DNA of 54,608 bases from Porticoccaceae bacterium (lineage in GTDB: Bacteria > Pseudomonadota > Gammaproteobacteria > Pseudomonadales > Porticoccaceae): NCBI GenBank assembly GCA_029242085.1, contig JAQWUP010000002.1, positions 1-54,608 of the forward strand, in the 5' to 3' direction. Within the stretch, counting starts at the first letter, position 1. Every line of letters begins with the position of its first letter. Made by a program: the position numbers and the translations under genes. Shown here one piece after another: positions 8,398-17,919 of the stretch. The notes beneath the pieces are model-generated. The model ran no database searches. It saw only the letters and a program-made list of their open reading frames with translations, and was not told where the DNA came from.

Positions 8398-8838
8398 ATG
8401 CTGGGACTGATTCAGAGAGTATCCTCAGCCTCAGTGTCTATCGATAGTCGCGTTAATGGCAAGATAGATCGCGGCATCTTACTGCTTCTCGGCATGCAAA
8501 AAGGCGATAACCAGAGCAGCGCAGATCAACTATTGAAAAAGGTACTCAGCTACAGAATATTTGCCGATGCCAATGGCAAGATGAACCTGTCGCTAACAGA
8601 TGTCGGCGCTGGCCTACTGGTTATTTCGCAGTTCACTCTGGCGGCAGATACGAGTAAAGGATTGCGGCCGGGCTTCTCAACTGCCGCACCGCCTGAAGAG
8701 GCCAAAGCGCTCTACGATTATTTTTTAACTCAGGCCAAAACAGCCCATTGTGCCGAGGTCGAGAGCGGAATCTTTGGCGCTGATATGCAGGTCAGTCTGT
8801 GCAACGATGGCCCTGTCACATTTATGTTATCGACCTAG
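8398..8838 (+). CDS. dtd: D-aminoacyl-tRNA deacylase
   Basis: The 146-residue protein hydrolyses D-aminoacyl-tRNA (and glycyl-tRNA-Ala) for translation quality control. The start 'MLGLIQRVSSASV', the SQFTLA motif and the cross-subunit motif near the C terminus (NDGPVTF) are all present. Length matches the family (145). It follows pip with almost no gap, so the two are likely cotranscribed. Its last 12 bases overlap the 3' end of mpl on the opposite strand. Confidence 0.96.
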   Translation: MLGLIQRVSSASVSIDSRVNGKIDRGILLLLGMQKGDNQSSADQLLKKVLSYRIFADANGKMNLSLTDVGAGLLVISQFTLAADTSKGLRPGFSTAAPPEEAKALYDYFLTQAKTAHCAEVESGIFGADMQVSLCNDGPVTFMLST

Positions 8839-10179
8839 ACGCTCTGTCAACAGACCGTGGAATCCTTCAAAACCGCCATTACTCATAATCACAATATGCG
8901 TCTCTGCGGTCGCCATTTGAACCACCATCTGTAGCAGCTGTTGAATATCTGCGGTCGCCGTTGCTGGCACCGAACAGGCACTGGCCACGGCATTAATGTC
9001 CCAATCAATCGCAGGGTTTTGATACCAGTAAACCTGGTCCGCTCCACTTACCGACGCACTGAGACTATCTTTATGGATGCCCAGCTTCATGGTCGCTGAG
9101 CGCGGCTCAATCACCGCAATAATTGCGTCTCCCCCAACCTTCGCGCGCAGACCTTCAATGGTCGTTTTAATCGCAGTTGGGTGATGGGCAAAGTCATCGT
9201 AGACGGTGATTCCGCGATTCTGATAAATCACTTCCATGCGGCGTTTAACACCGACAAAATCACTGAGTCCCACGCAAGATTGTTCCAGGCTTACTCCCAC
9301 TTGATGGGCGGCGATAACGGCCGACAGTCCATTTAAAACATTGTGCAGGCCGCTCTGCTGCCAATTTACACTGGCAATTTGATCCCTATACAACACCTCG
9401 AAGCTAGACCCATCCTCAGCCTTGAGTCGGTATTGCCAATCCGACGCCTCAGCGCCAAATGCTTGCAGTTGGCTCCAGCAACCCTGCTCAATAACGGTGG
9501 CTATATTGGTATCTGCGGCAGGGTAAATTACCGTGCCGGTACTTGGCACAGTACGCACCATATGGTGGAACTGCTTTTGAATCGCCGCCAGATTCTCAAA
9601 AATATCGGCATGATCAAACTCCAAATTATTAATCACCAATGTATTGCTGAAGTAGTGCACAAACTTAGAGCGCTTATCAAAAAAGGCACTGTCATATTCA
9701 TCCGCTTCGACCACAAAGTAACCGCTGTCTGTCAGTCTGGCTGAGACCCCGAAGTCCTGCGGCACACCGCCAATTAAAAAACCTGGATTGAGCCCCGCCG
9801 CGTCGAGAATCTTGGCCAGCATACTGCTCGTCGAGGTTTTACCATGGGTGCCAGAAACCGCCAGCACATGTTTGTTGCGCAGCAGATTTTCACCCAGCCA
9901 CTGGGGACCAGAAATATAAGCGAGTTGCTGATCAAGCATATATTCGACACAGGGATTGCCTCGGGACAGAGCATTGCCAACCACAATTAAATCTGGTGCT
10001 GGCTGCAACTGCTGTGGATCAAAGCCTTCTATCAGGGTAATCCCAGCCTGCTCAAGCTGCGTACTCATAGGTGGATAAACATTGGCATCACAGCCGCTTA
10101 CCCGGTGTCCTGCAGACTTGGCCAGCTGTGCAAGGCTGCCCATAAACGTGCCACAGATGCCAAGAATATGAATGTGCAT
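8827..10179 (-). CDS. mpl: UDP-MurNAc:L-Ala-gamma-D-Glu-meso-DAP ligase
   Basis: The 450-residue Mur-ligase-family enzyme attaches recycled murein tripeptide to UDP-MurNAc in the cytoplasm. The N-terminal nucleotide-binding start 'MHIHILGICGTFMG', the ATP loop GTHGKTST (110-117), 'VVEADEYDSAFFDKRSKF' and 'VYDDFAHHPTAI' are diagnostic. The start has AAGGAA five or six bases upstream. The 3' end overlaps dtd tail to tail. No partner gene for murein recycling lies nearby. Confidence 0.96.
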   Translation of the reverse strand: MHIHILGICGTFMGSLAQLAKSAGHRVSGCDANVYPPMSTQLEQAGITLIEGFDPQQLQPAPDLIVVGNALSRGNPCVEYMLDQQLAYISGPQWLGENLLRNKHVLAVSGTHGKTSTSSMLAKILDAAGLNPGFLIGGVPQDFGVSARLTDSGYFVVEADEYDSAFFDKRSKFVHYFSNTLVINNLEFDHADIFENLAAIQKQFHHMVRTVPSTGTVIYPAADTNIATVIEQGCWSQLQAFGAEASDWQYRLKAEDGSSFEVLYRDQIASVNWQQSGLHNVLNGLSAVIAAHQVGVSLEQSCVGLSDFVGVKRRMEVIYQNRGITVYDDFAHHPTAIKTTIEGLRAKVGGDAIIAVIEPRSATMKLGIHKDSLSASVSGADQVYWYQNPAIDWDINAVASACSVPATATADIQQLLQMVVQMATAETHIVIMSNGGFEGFHGLLTERLGR

Positions 10180-10289
10180 GGAGTTCCTTTTTACGTCGGG
10201 AGTCTTTCATCCGCCTGTTTACAAGAGATTATCGCCAATATAGGCTAGAGTTAACAGGTAAAAAGAATAACAACGACCTTAGGCATATT

Positions 10290-12842
10290 ATGCGTATCCC
10301 GATTTTAAGTCGTTTCGACCCTACATCTGTTGCAATAATACTGATCAGCCTCTTTGCTCTCAGTGCCTGCGGAGGCGGCGGTGGCAGCAGCCCGTCAGCC
10401 AACAGGCCAACAGTCGCGCCGCCCTCAACACCTCCAGCTGCTCCAGTTGAATCCGGACCACCCTATGCTAACTTCACGGCTCAGGACCAGGATCCAGATG
10501 ATTTCGTCAGTCTAGTCGCCAGCGCTGAGACAGAGGAATATGCGGGTATGGGCGGTCTGACCCTAATCAATGCCTCCAGCGCCTATGCCAGAGGCGCGAC
10601 CGGCGAGGGCGTCAGCGTTGGTGTGATTGATTCTGGGGTCTATGAGGAGCACTACGAATTTACTGCTGGGTCGGGGGACAAGATCAGCATTGCAGGATCA
10701 GATTACTCTGATAGCACCCCGCGCACTGATAGCGCGATTAATCATGGTACGCAGGTCGCCGCTGTTATCGCCGCCAATAAAAATGGTGATCTGGGCACCG
10801 GCTTTAAAATGCATGGCGTAGCCTATGATGCGGATATCCTCACCTACGAGATCCCACTGGGATCCAGTGATGGCCCCTACCAACCGCTAGATGAAGATAG
10901 CGTTGGTTTTAGTGACGACAATTACTTTGCCAGTCGCTTCACGACTATGGCCAACCAAGTCGATATTGTTAATATGAGTTTTGGCTTTTCTGGGGTTGTG
11001 ACTTCTTACTCAGCACCATCAGTCGAAAATGCCTTTAGTCTCTTGCTCGACTCCCTGCGCCAGCAGAACACTCCCCGCAGCGATCGCGCTATCTTTGTTA
11101 TCTCGACCGGCAATGCCTGGGGCGACGAGGACGAATTCGGTGTTGAAGTAGACGCCACCAGCCCTGAACTTTTCCCCGGACTACCCTATTTATTTCCCGA
11201 GCTGCAAGATCATATGCTGGCCGTGACTGCAGTCGACAGCTCTGGTGAAATTTCTTTTTACGCCAATCACTGTGGTGTAGCTGCAGCATTTTGTCTGGCC
11301 GCACCTGGCGGTGGTGATGCCAATAATGATGGCAATTTTGATGATGATGAAGTGATATGGTCTGCTATCACACCTCCGGAAGATGCAGAGGAAGGGCGAG
11401 ATTATTATGGCAGTGCCATAGGCACATCTTTCGCAGCGCCGCTGGTCAGTGGCTCATTGGCTCTGCTTAAACAGCTGTTTCCCACGGTAGGTAATCATGA
11501 GCTGGTCAATCGCCTGTTAGTCTCCGCCGACAAAGCAGGTATCTATGCCAACAGCGCTATCTATGGGCAGGGACTGTTGGATTTAGATGCCGCCACCCGC
11601 CCCGTTGGGGGGCTGAATGTCGCTACCGGTGCAAGTCTCGATCGCGGTATGCAGAGTGCAGCTCAGGGTAACTTCACAGGGGGTGCGCTGGGGACTAGTC
11701 TGGCCGCCACATTGAGCGGCAATCATGTCGCGCTATTTGATGACCTCGGCTTTCCATTCTATCAATCCGCCACGGCCCTAGTTAACAGCACAGCCACCTC
11801 GGCTTTGGCCAGCGGCCCGGCGCTGCGCCATGGCAGTCAGCAATCGATCAATGGCACCAAAATTTCATTTGGCAGCGCACCGGACCTCTGGCAACAGGAC
11901 GCTCGTTTTAATGGCAATCCCAACGATCGAGTTCAAGCCGACTATATTGCCCTGCAATTTGAAGATACTCAGGGCGTTGAACGCTTTGCCGGTATCAACG
12001 CCAATGCCGGCTGGTTCTTTGGTGTCTATGCCAACTCAATGGTGAGCCCTTCATCAACTGATGATGACAGTAGTTTTGCCGCACCCTGGCTGCGCTTTGC
12101 GCGTCAGGGCTGGAGTAGCGGTGGCGCTATTCCATTGCAGGGCAACAGGGCAAAGTTGCGCATAGGCCTGTTTAATGGCACTGGCAGCTGGAATAAATAT
12201 CAGCCTGTGAGTGAACATCAGGGCAATGGCGCGATGGTCGAATACGCCTTTGCAACTAGTCGAAGCAGCCTCAGCATACAGACTGGCCTCGTTCGCGAAG
12301 AAGAGACTTTCCTCGGTACTGAGATTGGCTCGGCCCTCGGCAGTATTGAACAGAGTAAAACCTTGTTCACTGGTATCAATGGGCATTTACAACTCAGCGC
12401 CCAGTGGCAGGGCGTGGTGGCGTTTTACTCTGGCACAACAGATAGTGGACTGACCAACATGGGTCAACTGCAACTGCCCGATCAGATTACCAGCAGTTCC
12501 TGGGCAATGGGTTTTAAAAGTCATTCCCTGTGGCGCGACAACGATCAACTGAGCCTCTACCTGGCCCAGCCTTTGCGCATCGAGGGTGGCCGCGGCCAAT
12601 TGCAGCTGGCCACGGGGCGCACGCTGGACCGACAGGTAATTTATGAGAATATCGCCTTTGATCTCAAACCTCAGGGTCGCGAGCAACAGCTAGAAATTAA
12701 CTATCACAGGCCCTGGAAATTGGCAGGCAGAAAGGCATGGCTCGGAGCCGCTGCAGAATACAGACACCAGCCCAATCACAGTGCGCTCAATAGCAGTCAG
12801 TTTGAAATGCGGCTAACGATTTCAATGCCCGCTGATTTATAA
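10290..12842 (+). CDS. Subtilase (S8) lipoprotein with probable C-terminal beta-barrel
   Basis: The 850-residue protein starts with a signal peptide ending in the lipobox LSAC (Cys27), then a Gly run and a Pro/Ser/Ala-rich linker. The subtilisin domain has Asp114 (VIDSG), His152 (NHGTQVA), 'NMSFGF' and Ser380 (GTSFAAP). Residues 343-354 (DANNDGNFDDDE) match a 12-residue EF-hand calcium loop. From about 560 the sequence is rich in alternating hydrophobic strands ('LSLYLAQPLRIEGG', 'FEMRLTISM'), typical of autotransporter barrels. The layout recalls NalP-type surface protease lipoproteins, though the final residues PADL are not the usual aromatic ending. Substrate unknown. It is divergent from mpl and upstream of pfp. 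Confidence 0.88.
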   Translation: MRIPILSRFDPTSVAIILISLFALSACGGGGGSSPSANRPTVAPPSTPPAAPVESGPPYANFTAQDQDPDDFVSLVASAETEEYAGMGGLTLINASSAYARGATGEGVSVGVIDSGVYEEHYEFTAGSGDKISIAGSDYSDSTPRTDSAINHGTQVAAVIAANKNGDLGTGFKMHGVAYDADILTYEIPLGSSDGPYQPLDEDSVGFSDDNYFASRFTTMANQVDIVNMSFGFSGVVTSYSAPSVENAFSLLLDSLRQQNTPRSDRAIFVISTGNAWGDEDEFGVEVDATSPELFPGLPYLFPELQDHMLAVTAVDSSGEISFYANHCGVAAAFCLAAPGGGDANNDGNFDDDEVIWSAITPPEDAEEGRDYYGSAIGTSFAAPLVSGSLALLKQLFPTVGNHELVNRLLVSADKAGIYANSAIYGQGLLDLDAATRPVGGLNVATGASLDRGMQSAAQGNFTGGALGTSLAATLSGNHVALFDDLGFPFYQSATALVNSTATSALASGPALRHGSQQSINGTKISFGSAPDLWQQDARFNGNPNDRVQADYIALQFEDTQGVERFAGINANAGWFFGVYANSMVSPSSTDDDSSFAAPWLRFARQGWSSGGAIPLQGNRAKLRIGLFNGTGSWNKYQPVSEHQGNGAMVEYAFATSRSSLSIQTGLVREEETFLGTEIGSALGSIEQSKTLFTGINGHLQLSAQWQGVVAFYSGTTDSGLTNMGQLQLPDQITSSSWAMGFKSHSLWRDNDQLSLYLAQPLRIEGGRGQLQLATGRTLDRQVIYENIAFDLKPQGREQQLEINYHRPWKLAGRKAWLGAAAEYRHQPNHSALNSSQFEMRLTISMPADL

Positions 12843-12917
12843 AACCGGCTGTTACCTGCAGGCCTAAAGCAGTACCATAGCGACCTCTCAAATGGACTCA
12901 GGGAAACGACGTTAAAA

Positions 12918-14192
12918 ATGGCGATTTCAACAGCTAAGAAAAATGCGTTTTATGCGCAATCGGGTGGCGTAACAGCCGTGATCAATGCCTCAGCTTGTGG
13001 CGTAATTGAGGCCTGCAGGGAGCACAAAGATAAAATCGGCACGCTCTACGCCGGCCAAAATGGAATTATTGGCGCTCTGCAAGAGAATCTGATTGATACG
13101 AATAAAGAGCTTGCCTCGGCAGTGGCCGCACTCAAACACAGTCCAGGTGGCGCCTTTGGTTCATGCCGCTACAAGTTGAAAGATATCAACGACAGCAGCG
13201 CCGAATACGAGCGTCTGGTGGATGTATTTAGAGCCCATAATATCGGCTATTTCTTTTATAACGGTGGCGGTGATTCTGCAGATACCTGTCTGAAGGTTTC
13301 ACAGATCTCGGCAAAGATGGGCTACCCCATTCAAGCCATACATATTCCTAAAACCATCGACAATGACCTGCCATTTACTGACTGCTCACCCGGCTTTGGC
13401 TCGGTCGCAAAATATGTTGCCGTGTCGACCAGAGAGGCCAGCCTTGATATTGCCTCAATGGCAGCCTCATCGACCAAAATATTTATTCTCGAAGTGATGG
13501 GCCGTCACGCTGGTTGGATTGCCGCATCAGGCGGACTTGCAGCGCAGGAGGCCGGTGATGCACCGCATATTATTATCTTTCCTGAAATTCCATTTAACCG
13601 CGAACAATTTGTTGCCAAGGTTCAGCAGACAGTTAAAGAAAAAGGCTTTTGCGTAGTCGTTGCATCTGAGGGCGCCAGCTATGCAGATGGCGCACTGATC
13701 TCCGGTTCATTAAATAAAGATGCCTTTGGTCATCAGCAGCTCGGTGGGGTTGCACCGACATTGGCCAGCATGATTAAGCATTCGCTGGGCTATAAGTATC
13801 ACTATGCTCTGGCTGATTATCTGCAGCGCGCAGCGCGCCATATAGCGTCCAAAACCGATGTTGATCAGGCCTATGCCGTGGGCCGTGCCGCAGTGGAAAA
13901 AGCCCTCGAAGGCAAGGGATCAATCATGGTCACCATTGAACGTGGTAGCGGCAAGAAATACAGCTGGTCTCTGGGTGAAGCATCACTGGCCAAAGTAGCC
14001 AATGTGGAAAAGAAAATGCCCAGGTCATTTATCAGTAAAGATGGCTTCGGTATTACTCAGAAAGCGCGAGACTACTTGCAGCCGCTGATTGCCGGAGAAG
14101 ATTTCCCGCCCTTTAAACATGGCCTGCCCTATTACCCTAAACTGAAAAAAATCCTCGCGGCTAAAAAGCTCAAGACTGATTTCAGCCTCTGA
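12918..14192 (+). CDS. pfp: 6-phosphofructokinase, pyrophosphate-dependent type
   Basis: The 424-residue enzyme phosphorylates fructose 6-phosphate reversibly in glycolysis. It begins with 'SGGVTAVINAS'; the two specificity positions read GGGDS (Asp119) and PKTIDND (Lys145). ATP-dependent enzymes have Gly at both, so pyrophosphate is the likely donor. 'EVMGRHAGWIA' is the usual substrate-binding stretch. Spacing to the protease gene is only 75 bases, but no functional link is obvious. The nearest purine-rich site (AGGGA) is 13 or so bases from the ATG. It converges with the hydroxyacid dehydrogenase. Confidence 0.93.
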   Translation: MAISTAKKNAFYAQSGGVTAVINASACGVIEACREHKDKIGTLYAGQNGIIGALQENLIDTNKELASAVAALKHSPGGAFGSCRYKLKDINDSSAEYERLVDVFRAHNIGYFFYNGGGDSADTCLKVSQISAKMGYPIQAIHIPKTIDNDLPFTDCSPGFGSVAKYVAVSTREASLDIASMAASSTKIFILEVMGRHAGWIAASGGLAAQEAGDAPHIIIFPEIPFNREQFVAKVQQTVKEKGFCVVVASEGASYADGALISGSLNKDAFGHQQLGGVAPTLASMIKHSLGYKYHYALADYLQRAARHIASKTDVDQAYAVGRAAVEKALEGKGSIMVTIERGSGKKYSWSLGEASLAKVANVEKKMPRSFISKDGFGITQKARDYLQPLIAGEDFPPFKHGLPYYPKLKKILAAKKLKTDFSL

Positions 14193-14214
14193 ATAGAGAG
14201 ACTGAGGCAGGGAT

Positions 14215-15174
14215 TTAGTTGACCTGATTGCGTGGCTTGCCATCGAGGAAGCCACCAATGTTATCCGCAAGCTGATCAATCAGTCTCTGTCGCGCTTCCT
14301 GTGCGACCCAGGCGCTATGGGGTGTAATAATAAGATTCGGAATATCCGGGTCCAGTAAAAGATTGCCGTCGACCGGTGGCTCCACTGTCAATACATCGGT
14401 TGCTGCACCGGCGATATCTCCATTGCACAGAGCCCGCTTCAATGCCGCTTCGTTAACAATGCCGCCGCGGGCGCTGTTAATAACAAGGGTTGAGCTCTGC
14501 ATCAGCGCAAACTGCGCCTCGCCAATGAGATCGGTAGTGTCTTCGGTTAAAGGACAGTGAATACTAATAACATCGGCACGGGCTAAAAACCCATCAAAAG
14601 GCACCCGCTCAACCGCAGAATTATGTGCCCGTCCGGGCAGCTCGGCAAAGATCACTTGCATACCAAATGCCTCGGCAATTTTGGCAACACCCAGCCCCAG
14701 TTCACCGGCACCAATAATACCCATTACCTTGCCACCCAGTTCGCGCACCGGAAAATCCATAGAGCAGAAGAATCGACTCTGCTGCCAGCGACCGCCAACA
14801 GCCGCCTGATGGTAGGACTCAAGCTTGGTTGTAAGGGCCAGAATCAGCGACCAGCAATGCTGCACCACCGACCCGGTGCCATAACCAATCGCATTGCTCA
14901 CCACAATTCCCGCTGTAGTTGCGGCCTCGAGATCAACCTGATTAGTGCCGGTAGCCATCACCGCAATCAGTTTTAGGCGCGGCGCCTGAGCAATAGCCAG
15001 GGCTGAAACCAGCGCTTTATTAGTCAGTACAATATCAGCGCCTGCAATGCGTTCAGCGACTTGCTGATCCAAACAATGGGGATAGATAGTCCAGTTTATC
15101 GGAAGGTTATGCAAAGGACTGAGATCAAGGGAATCTGGGCCAAGGCTGTCACAGTCGAGAATTACGCCATTCAT
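14215..15174 (-). CDS. D-2-hydroxyacid dehydrogenase (glycerate/hydroxypyruvate type)
   Basis: The 319-residue protein has the NAD-binding motif 'GIIGAGELG', the catalytic Arg in 'NSARGGIVNE', Glu in 'TVEPP' and His in 'TPHSAW'. The features 'VMATGTNQVDLEAA' and 'NAIGYGTGSVVQH' resemble HprA/glycerate dehydrogenase rather than PdxB or SerA, and no ACT domain follows. The substrate cannot be fixed from sequence. It stands alone on the minus strand with no clear ribosome-binding site before its ATG. Confidence 0.88.
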   Translation of the reverse strand: MNGVILDCDSLGPDSLDLSPLHNLPINWTIYPHCLDQQVAERIAGADIVLTNKALVSALAIAQAPRLKLIAVMATGTNQVDLEAATTAGIVVSNAIGYGTGSVVQHCWSLILALTTKLESYHQAAVGGRWQQSRFFCSMDFPVRELGGKVMGIIGAGELGLGVAKIAEAFGMQVIFAELPGRAHNSAVERVPFDGFLARADVISIHCPLTEDTTDLIGEAQFALMQSSTLVINSARGGIVNEAALKRALCNGDIAGAATDVLTVEPPVDGNLLLDPDIPNLIITPHSAWVAQEARQRLIDQLADNIGGFLDGKPRNQVN

Positions 15175-15305
15175 AATATTTACTGGGAAGTTATTGAGAT
15201 AGCGAATTGTAGTGGAAAAATCTCTGTCGAGGTCACAGTTTTAAATCATCAGTCAGGGTCGCGATAACCTCGCTCAAGTCAATCACCTAATAATCGGCGA
15301 TGCCC

Positions 15306-15311
15306 TATAAT
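15306..15311 (+). promoter_or_regulatory. Candidate -10 box upstream of the RND exporter
   Basis: A consensus TATAAT lies 65 bases before the exporter ATG, in a 201-base divergent gap. No good -35 is visible. This region otherwise shows nothing recognisable. Confidence 0.3.
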
Positions 15312-15375
15312 CTTGCCCTGCAAAACCGCATAATAGCGGCCTGTTTAACGCCAACACGCAGAGAAAATAATAACC

Positions 15376-17919
15376 ATGAGCTCACCATTATTTGAACTAT
15401 ACAATAAGACGGTTCTCCGTCATCCACTGGCCTCGCTATTAGCGGTCATTGCGCTGACCATTGCCATGGCTCTGGGCTTGCCAAATTTTAAACTGGATGC
15501 CTCTGCTGACTCGCTGACCCTGGAACATGATGACGACCTCAACTTCTTTCGCGAAGTTGTGCAACGCTACGGCAGTGACAACTACCTGATTGTGACCTTT
15601 TCCCCCAAATCCGGCGACCTGTTTGATGATGCCAATCTTGCCACTATGGCTGCTCTGCGTAACGACCTGACAACCATCAGCGGTGTCGAAGGTATTCTGT
15701 CGATGCTGGATGTACCCCTGCTCTACAGCCCCAAAATTGGCGTTGCTGATCTGAAAGAGGATCTCAATACACTGCTATCTGAGGGTGTTGACCGGCAGTT
15801 GGCCAAGCAGGAATTTCTCAATAGTCCGATTTATAAAAACGTTATCCTCAGTGCCGATGGCCAGACTACCGGACTGCTGGCGACGCTGGCGCTGGATGAG
15901 ACCTATTTAAAGCTGGTCACCGAGCGCGATGATCTGCGCCTGATTCGCGCCACTCAGGGTTTAACCCCAGAGCAGCAGATTCAGCTGGATGCTGTTAGTT
16001 TGGACTTTCTTAACTATCGCACCGCTAAGGCGGCGCAGGACCACCAGCGGGTCGCTGAGGTTCGAGCGCTTATCGGCGGCTACCGTGATCGCGCGACCAT
16101 CTTCCTCGGCGGTCCAGATATGATCACCGCGGACATGGTGGACTTTATCAAGAGCGATCTGGTGATTTTTGGCACTGGCATTTTGCTGTTTATTATCGCC
16201 ACATTGGCGCTTATTTTTCGCCAGATTCGCTGGGTGGTATTGCCCTTGGCTACATGCGCCCTGTGTCTGACGATCATTCTTGGCTTCCTGAGCTGGATTG
16301 ATTGGCGCCTCACGGTGATCTCCTCAAACTTTGTCTCGCTGCTGCTGATTATTACTCTGGCGCTGACTATTCATCTGATTGTGCGCTACCGCGAATTGCA
16401 GGCGCAACAGCCCGATGCCAGTCAGCATCAGCTGGTCAGTGAAACCGTTGTCTCTATGGCCAAGCCCTGCCTCTACACCGTACTGACAACCATCGTTGCC
16501 TTTATGTCACTGGTGGTGAGTAATATTCGCCCGGTGATCGACTTTGGCTGGATGATGACCATGGGTATCAGTCTCGCGCTCGTGGTTGCCTTTATCGTTA
16601 TTCCGGCTGGCATGATGCTGTTTGGCAAGGGCAAAAATAGCGCTGACAATGATAACTCCGCGGCTATAACCACCAGATTTGCACAGTTTACAGAGCACAA
16701 TGGCGCCTTTGTCCTGTTTATGGCCGGCGCACTGACCGCGCTTTCTATCTACGGCATTTCACGCCTCGAAGTCGAAAACCGCTTTATTGATTACTTCCGC
16801 GCTGATACCGAAATCTATCAGGGCATGGAGATAATCGATACGGCCATGGGTGGCACTACACCACTGGATATCATTCTGCAGGCGCCAACCTTTACCGCCG
16901 TCGACGTCGATAGCTTTGAAGATAGCGCCGACGATGAATATGGCTATGATGATGCCGACGAATACGGCGAAGATGACGGCTATGGCGATGACCTTTCATT
17001 TGATGACGCCTCTGGGGAAGACGAACTCAAAGATACCTACTGGTTCTCTTCAACTGGCCTTGCCGATCTGGCCAAGTTACAGGCCTTTATCGATGCCCAG
17101 CCTGAAGTGGGCAAAGTTAGCTCGCTGGTACAGATTTATGATGTTGCCAGTGACCTCAGCGGTCATAAGCTCAATGACTTTGAAATTGCCTTTATGCGCA
17201 AGAGCCTGGGTCCAGATATTTATCGGCAGATGGTGTCGCCCTTTCTACTTGAAGATCGCGATGAAGCGCGCATTCAGTTGCGTGCCATGGAGACCGGTGG
17301 TCAATTGCGGCGTGCCGATCTGCTAAAGAAGATCAATGACTACGCCGTCAATGAAGTGGGCATCGCCCAAGAGGATATCCGATTTACTGGCCTGCTGGTG
17401 CTATATAACAATATGCTGCAAAGCCTGTATCGCTCGCAGATACTCACGCTAGGCGCAGTATTTGTAGGCATTATGCTGATGTTTTTGGTGCTGTTCCGCT
17501 CGGCCAAAATTTCTGTGATTGCGATCTTGCCTAACTTTTTAGCCGCTGGAATTGTACTGGGTGGTATGGGTATCAGCGGTATCCCGCTGGATATGATGAC
17601 CATTACCATTGCCGCCATTACAGTGGGTATAGGTGTGGATCATGCGATTCATTACATCACCAGATTCAGGCGTGAGTTTAAAGTCGACGGCAACTACATT
17701 GCCTCTATGCACCGCGCCCATGCCAGTATTGGCCGGGCGCTGTTCTATACCGCCATGACTATCATTATTGGCTTTTCAATTCTGGCACTGTCTAACTTTA
17801 TCCCGTCGATTTACTTCGGCCTGCTAACTGGTCTGGCGATGACAGCAGCTCTGTTGGGCTCAATGACGTTGCTACCCAAATTAATTCTTATGACCAAGCC
17901 ATTTGGCGCAGGACAATAA
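15376..17919 (+). CDS. RND-superfamily (MMPL/HAE3-type) exporter
   Basis: The 847-residue inner-membrane protein has the two-fold layout of the family: one N-terminal segment, a periplasmic loop, a five-helix block (about residues 260-420), then the same again, with the second block at about 695-840. 'VGIGVDHAIHYITRFRRE' is the conserved helix motif of predicted RND exporters. Such proteins export lipids or hydrophobic compounds by proton motive force; this substrate is unknown. About residues 509-553, in the second periplasmic loop, form a strongly acidic Asp/Glu/Tyr/Gly stretch not typical of the family. The uup ATG follows its stop directly, so they are cotranscribed. Confidence 0.88.
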   Translation: MSSPLFELYNKTVLRHPLASLLAVIALTIAMALGLPNFKLDASADSLTLEHDDDLNFFREVVQRYGSDNYLIVTFSPKSGDLFDDANLATMAALRNDLTTISGVEGILSMLDVPLLYSPKIGVADLKEDLNTLLSEGVDRQLAKQEFLNSPIYKNVILSADGQTTGLLATLALDETYLKLVTERDDLRLIRATQGLTPEQQIQLDAVSLDFLNYRTAKAAQDHQRVAEVRALIGGYRDRATIFLGGPDMITADMVDFIKSDLVIFGTGILLFIIATLALIFRQIRWVVLPLATCALCLTIILGFLSWIDWRLTVISSNFVSLLLIITLALTIHLIVRYRELQAQQPDASQHQLVSETVVSMAKPCLYTVLTTIVAFMSLVVSNIRPVIDFGWMMTMGISLALVVAFIVIPAGMMLFGKGKNSADNDNSAAITTRFAQFTEHNGAFVLFMAGALTALSIYGISRLEVENRFIDYFRADTEIYQGMEIIDTAMGGTTPLDIILQAPTFTAVDVDSFEDSADDEYGYDDADEYGEDDGYGDDLSFDDASGEDELKDTYWFSSTGLADLAKLQAFIDAQPEVGKVSSLVQIYDVASDLSGHKLNDFEIAFMRKSLGPDIYRQMVSPFLLEDRDEARIQLRAMETGGQLRRADLLKKINDYAVNEVGIAQEDIRFTGLLVLYNNMLQSLYRSQILTLGAVFVGIMLMFLVLFRSAKISVIAILPNFLAAGIVLGGMGISGIPLDMMTITIAAITVGIGVDHAIHYITRFRREFKVDGNYIASMHRAHASIGRALFYTAMTIIIGFSILALSNFIPSIYFGLLTGLAMTAALLGSMTLLPKLILMTKPFGAGQ

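Noticed and set aside
16850-17326. 158-codon plus-strand frame in the RND exporter
   Set aside because: It is a frame shadow produced by the repetitive acidic insert and following sequence; no independent start signal.
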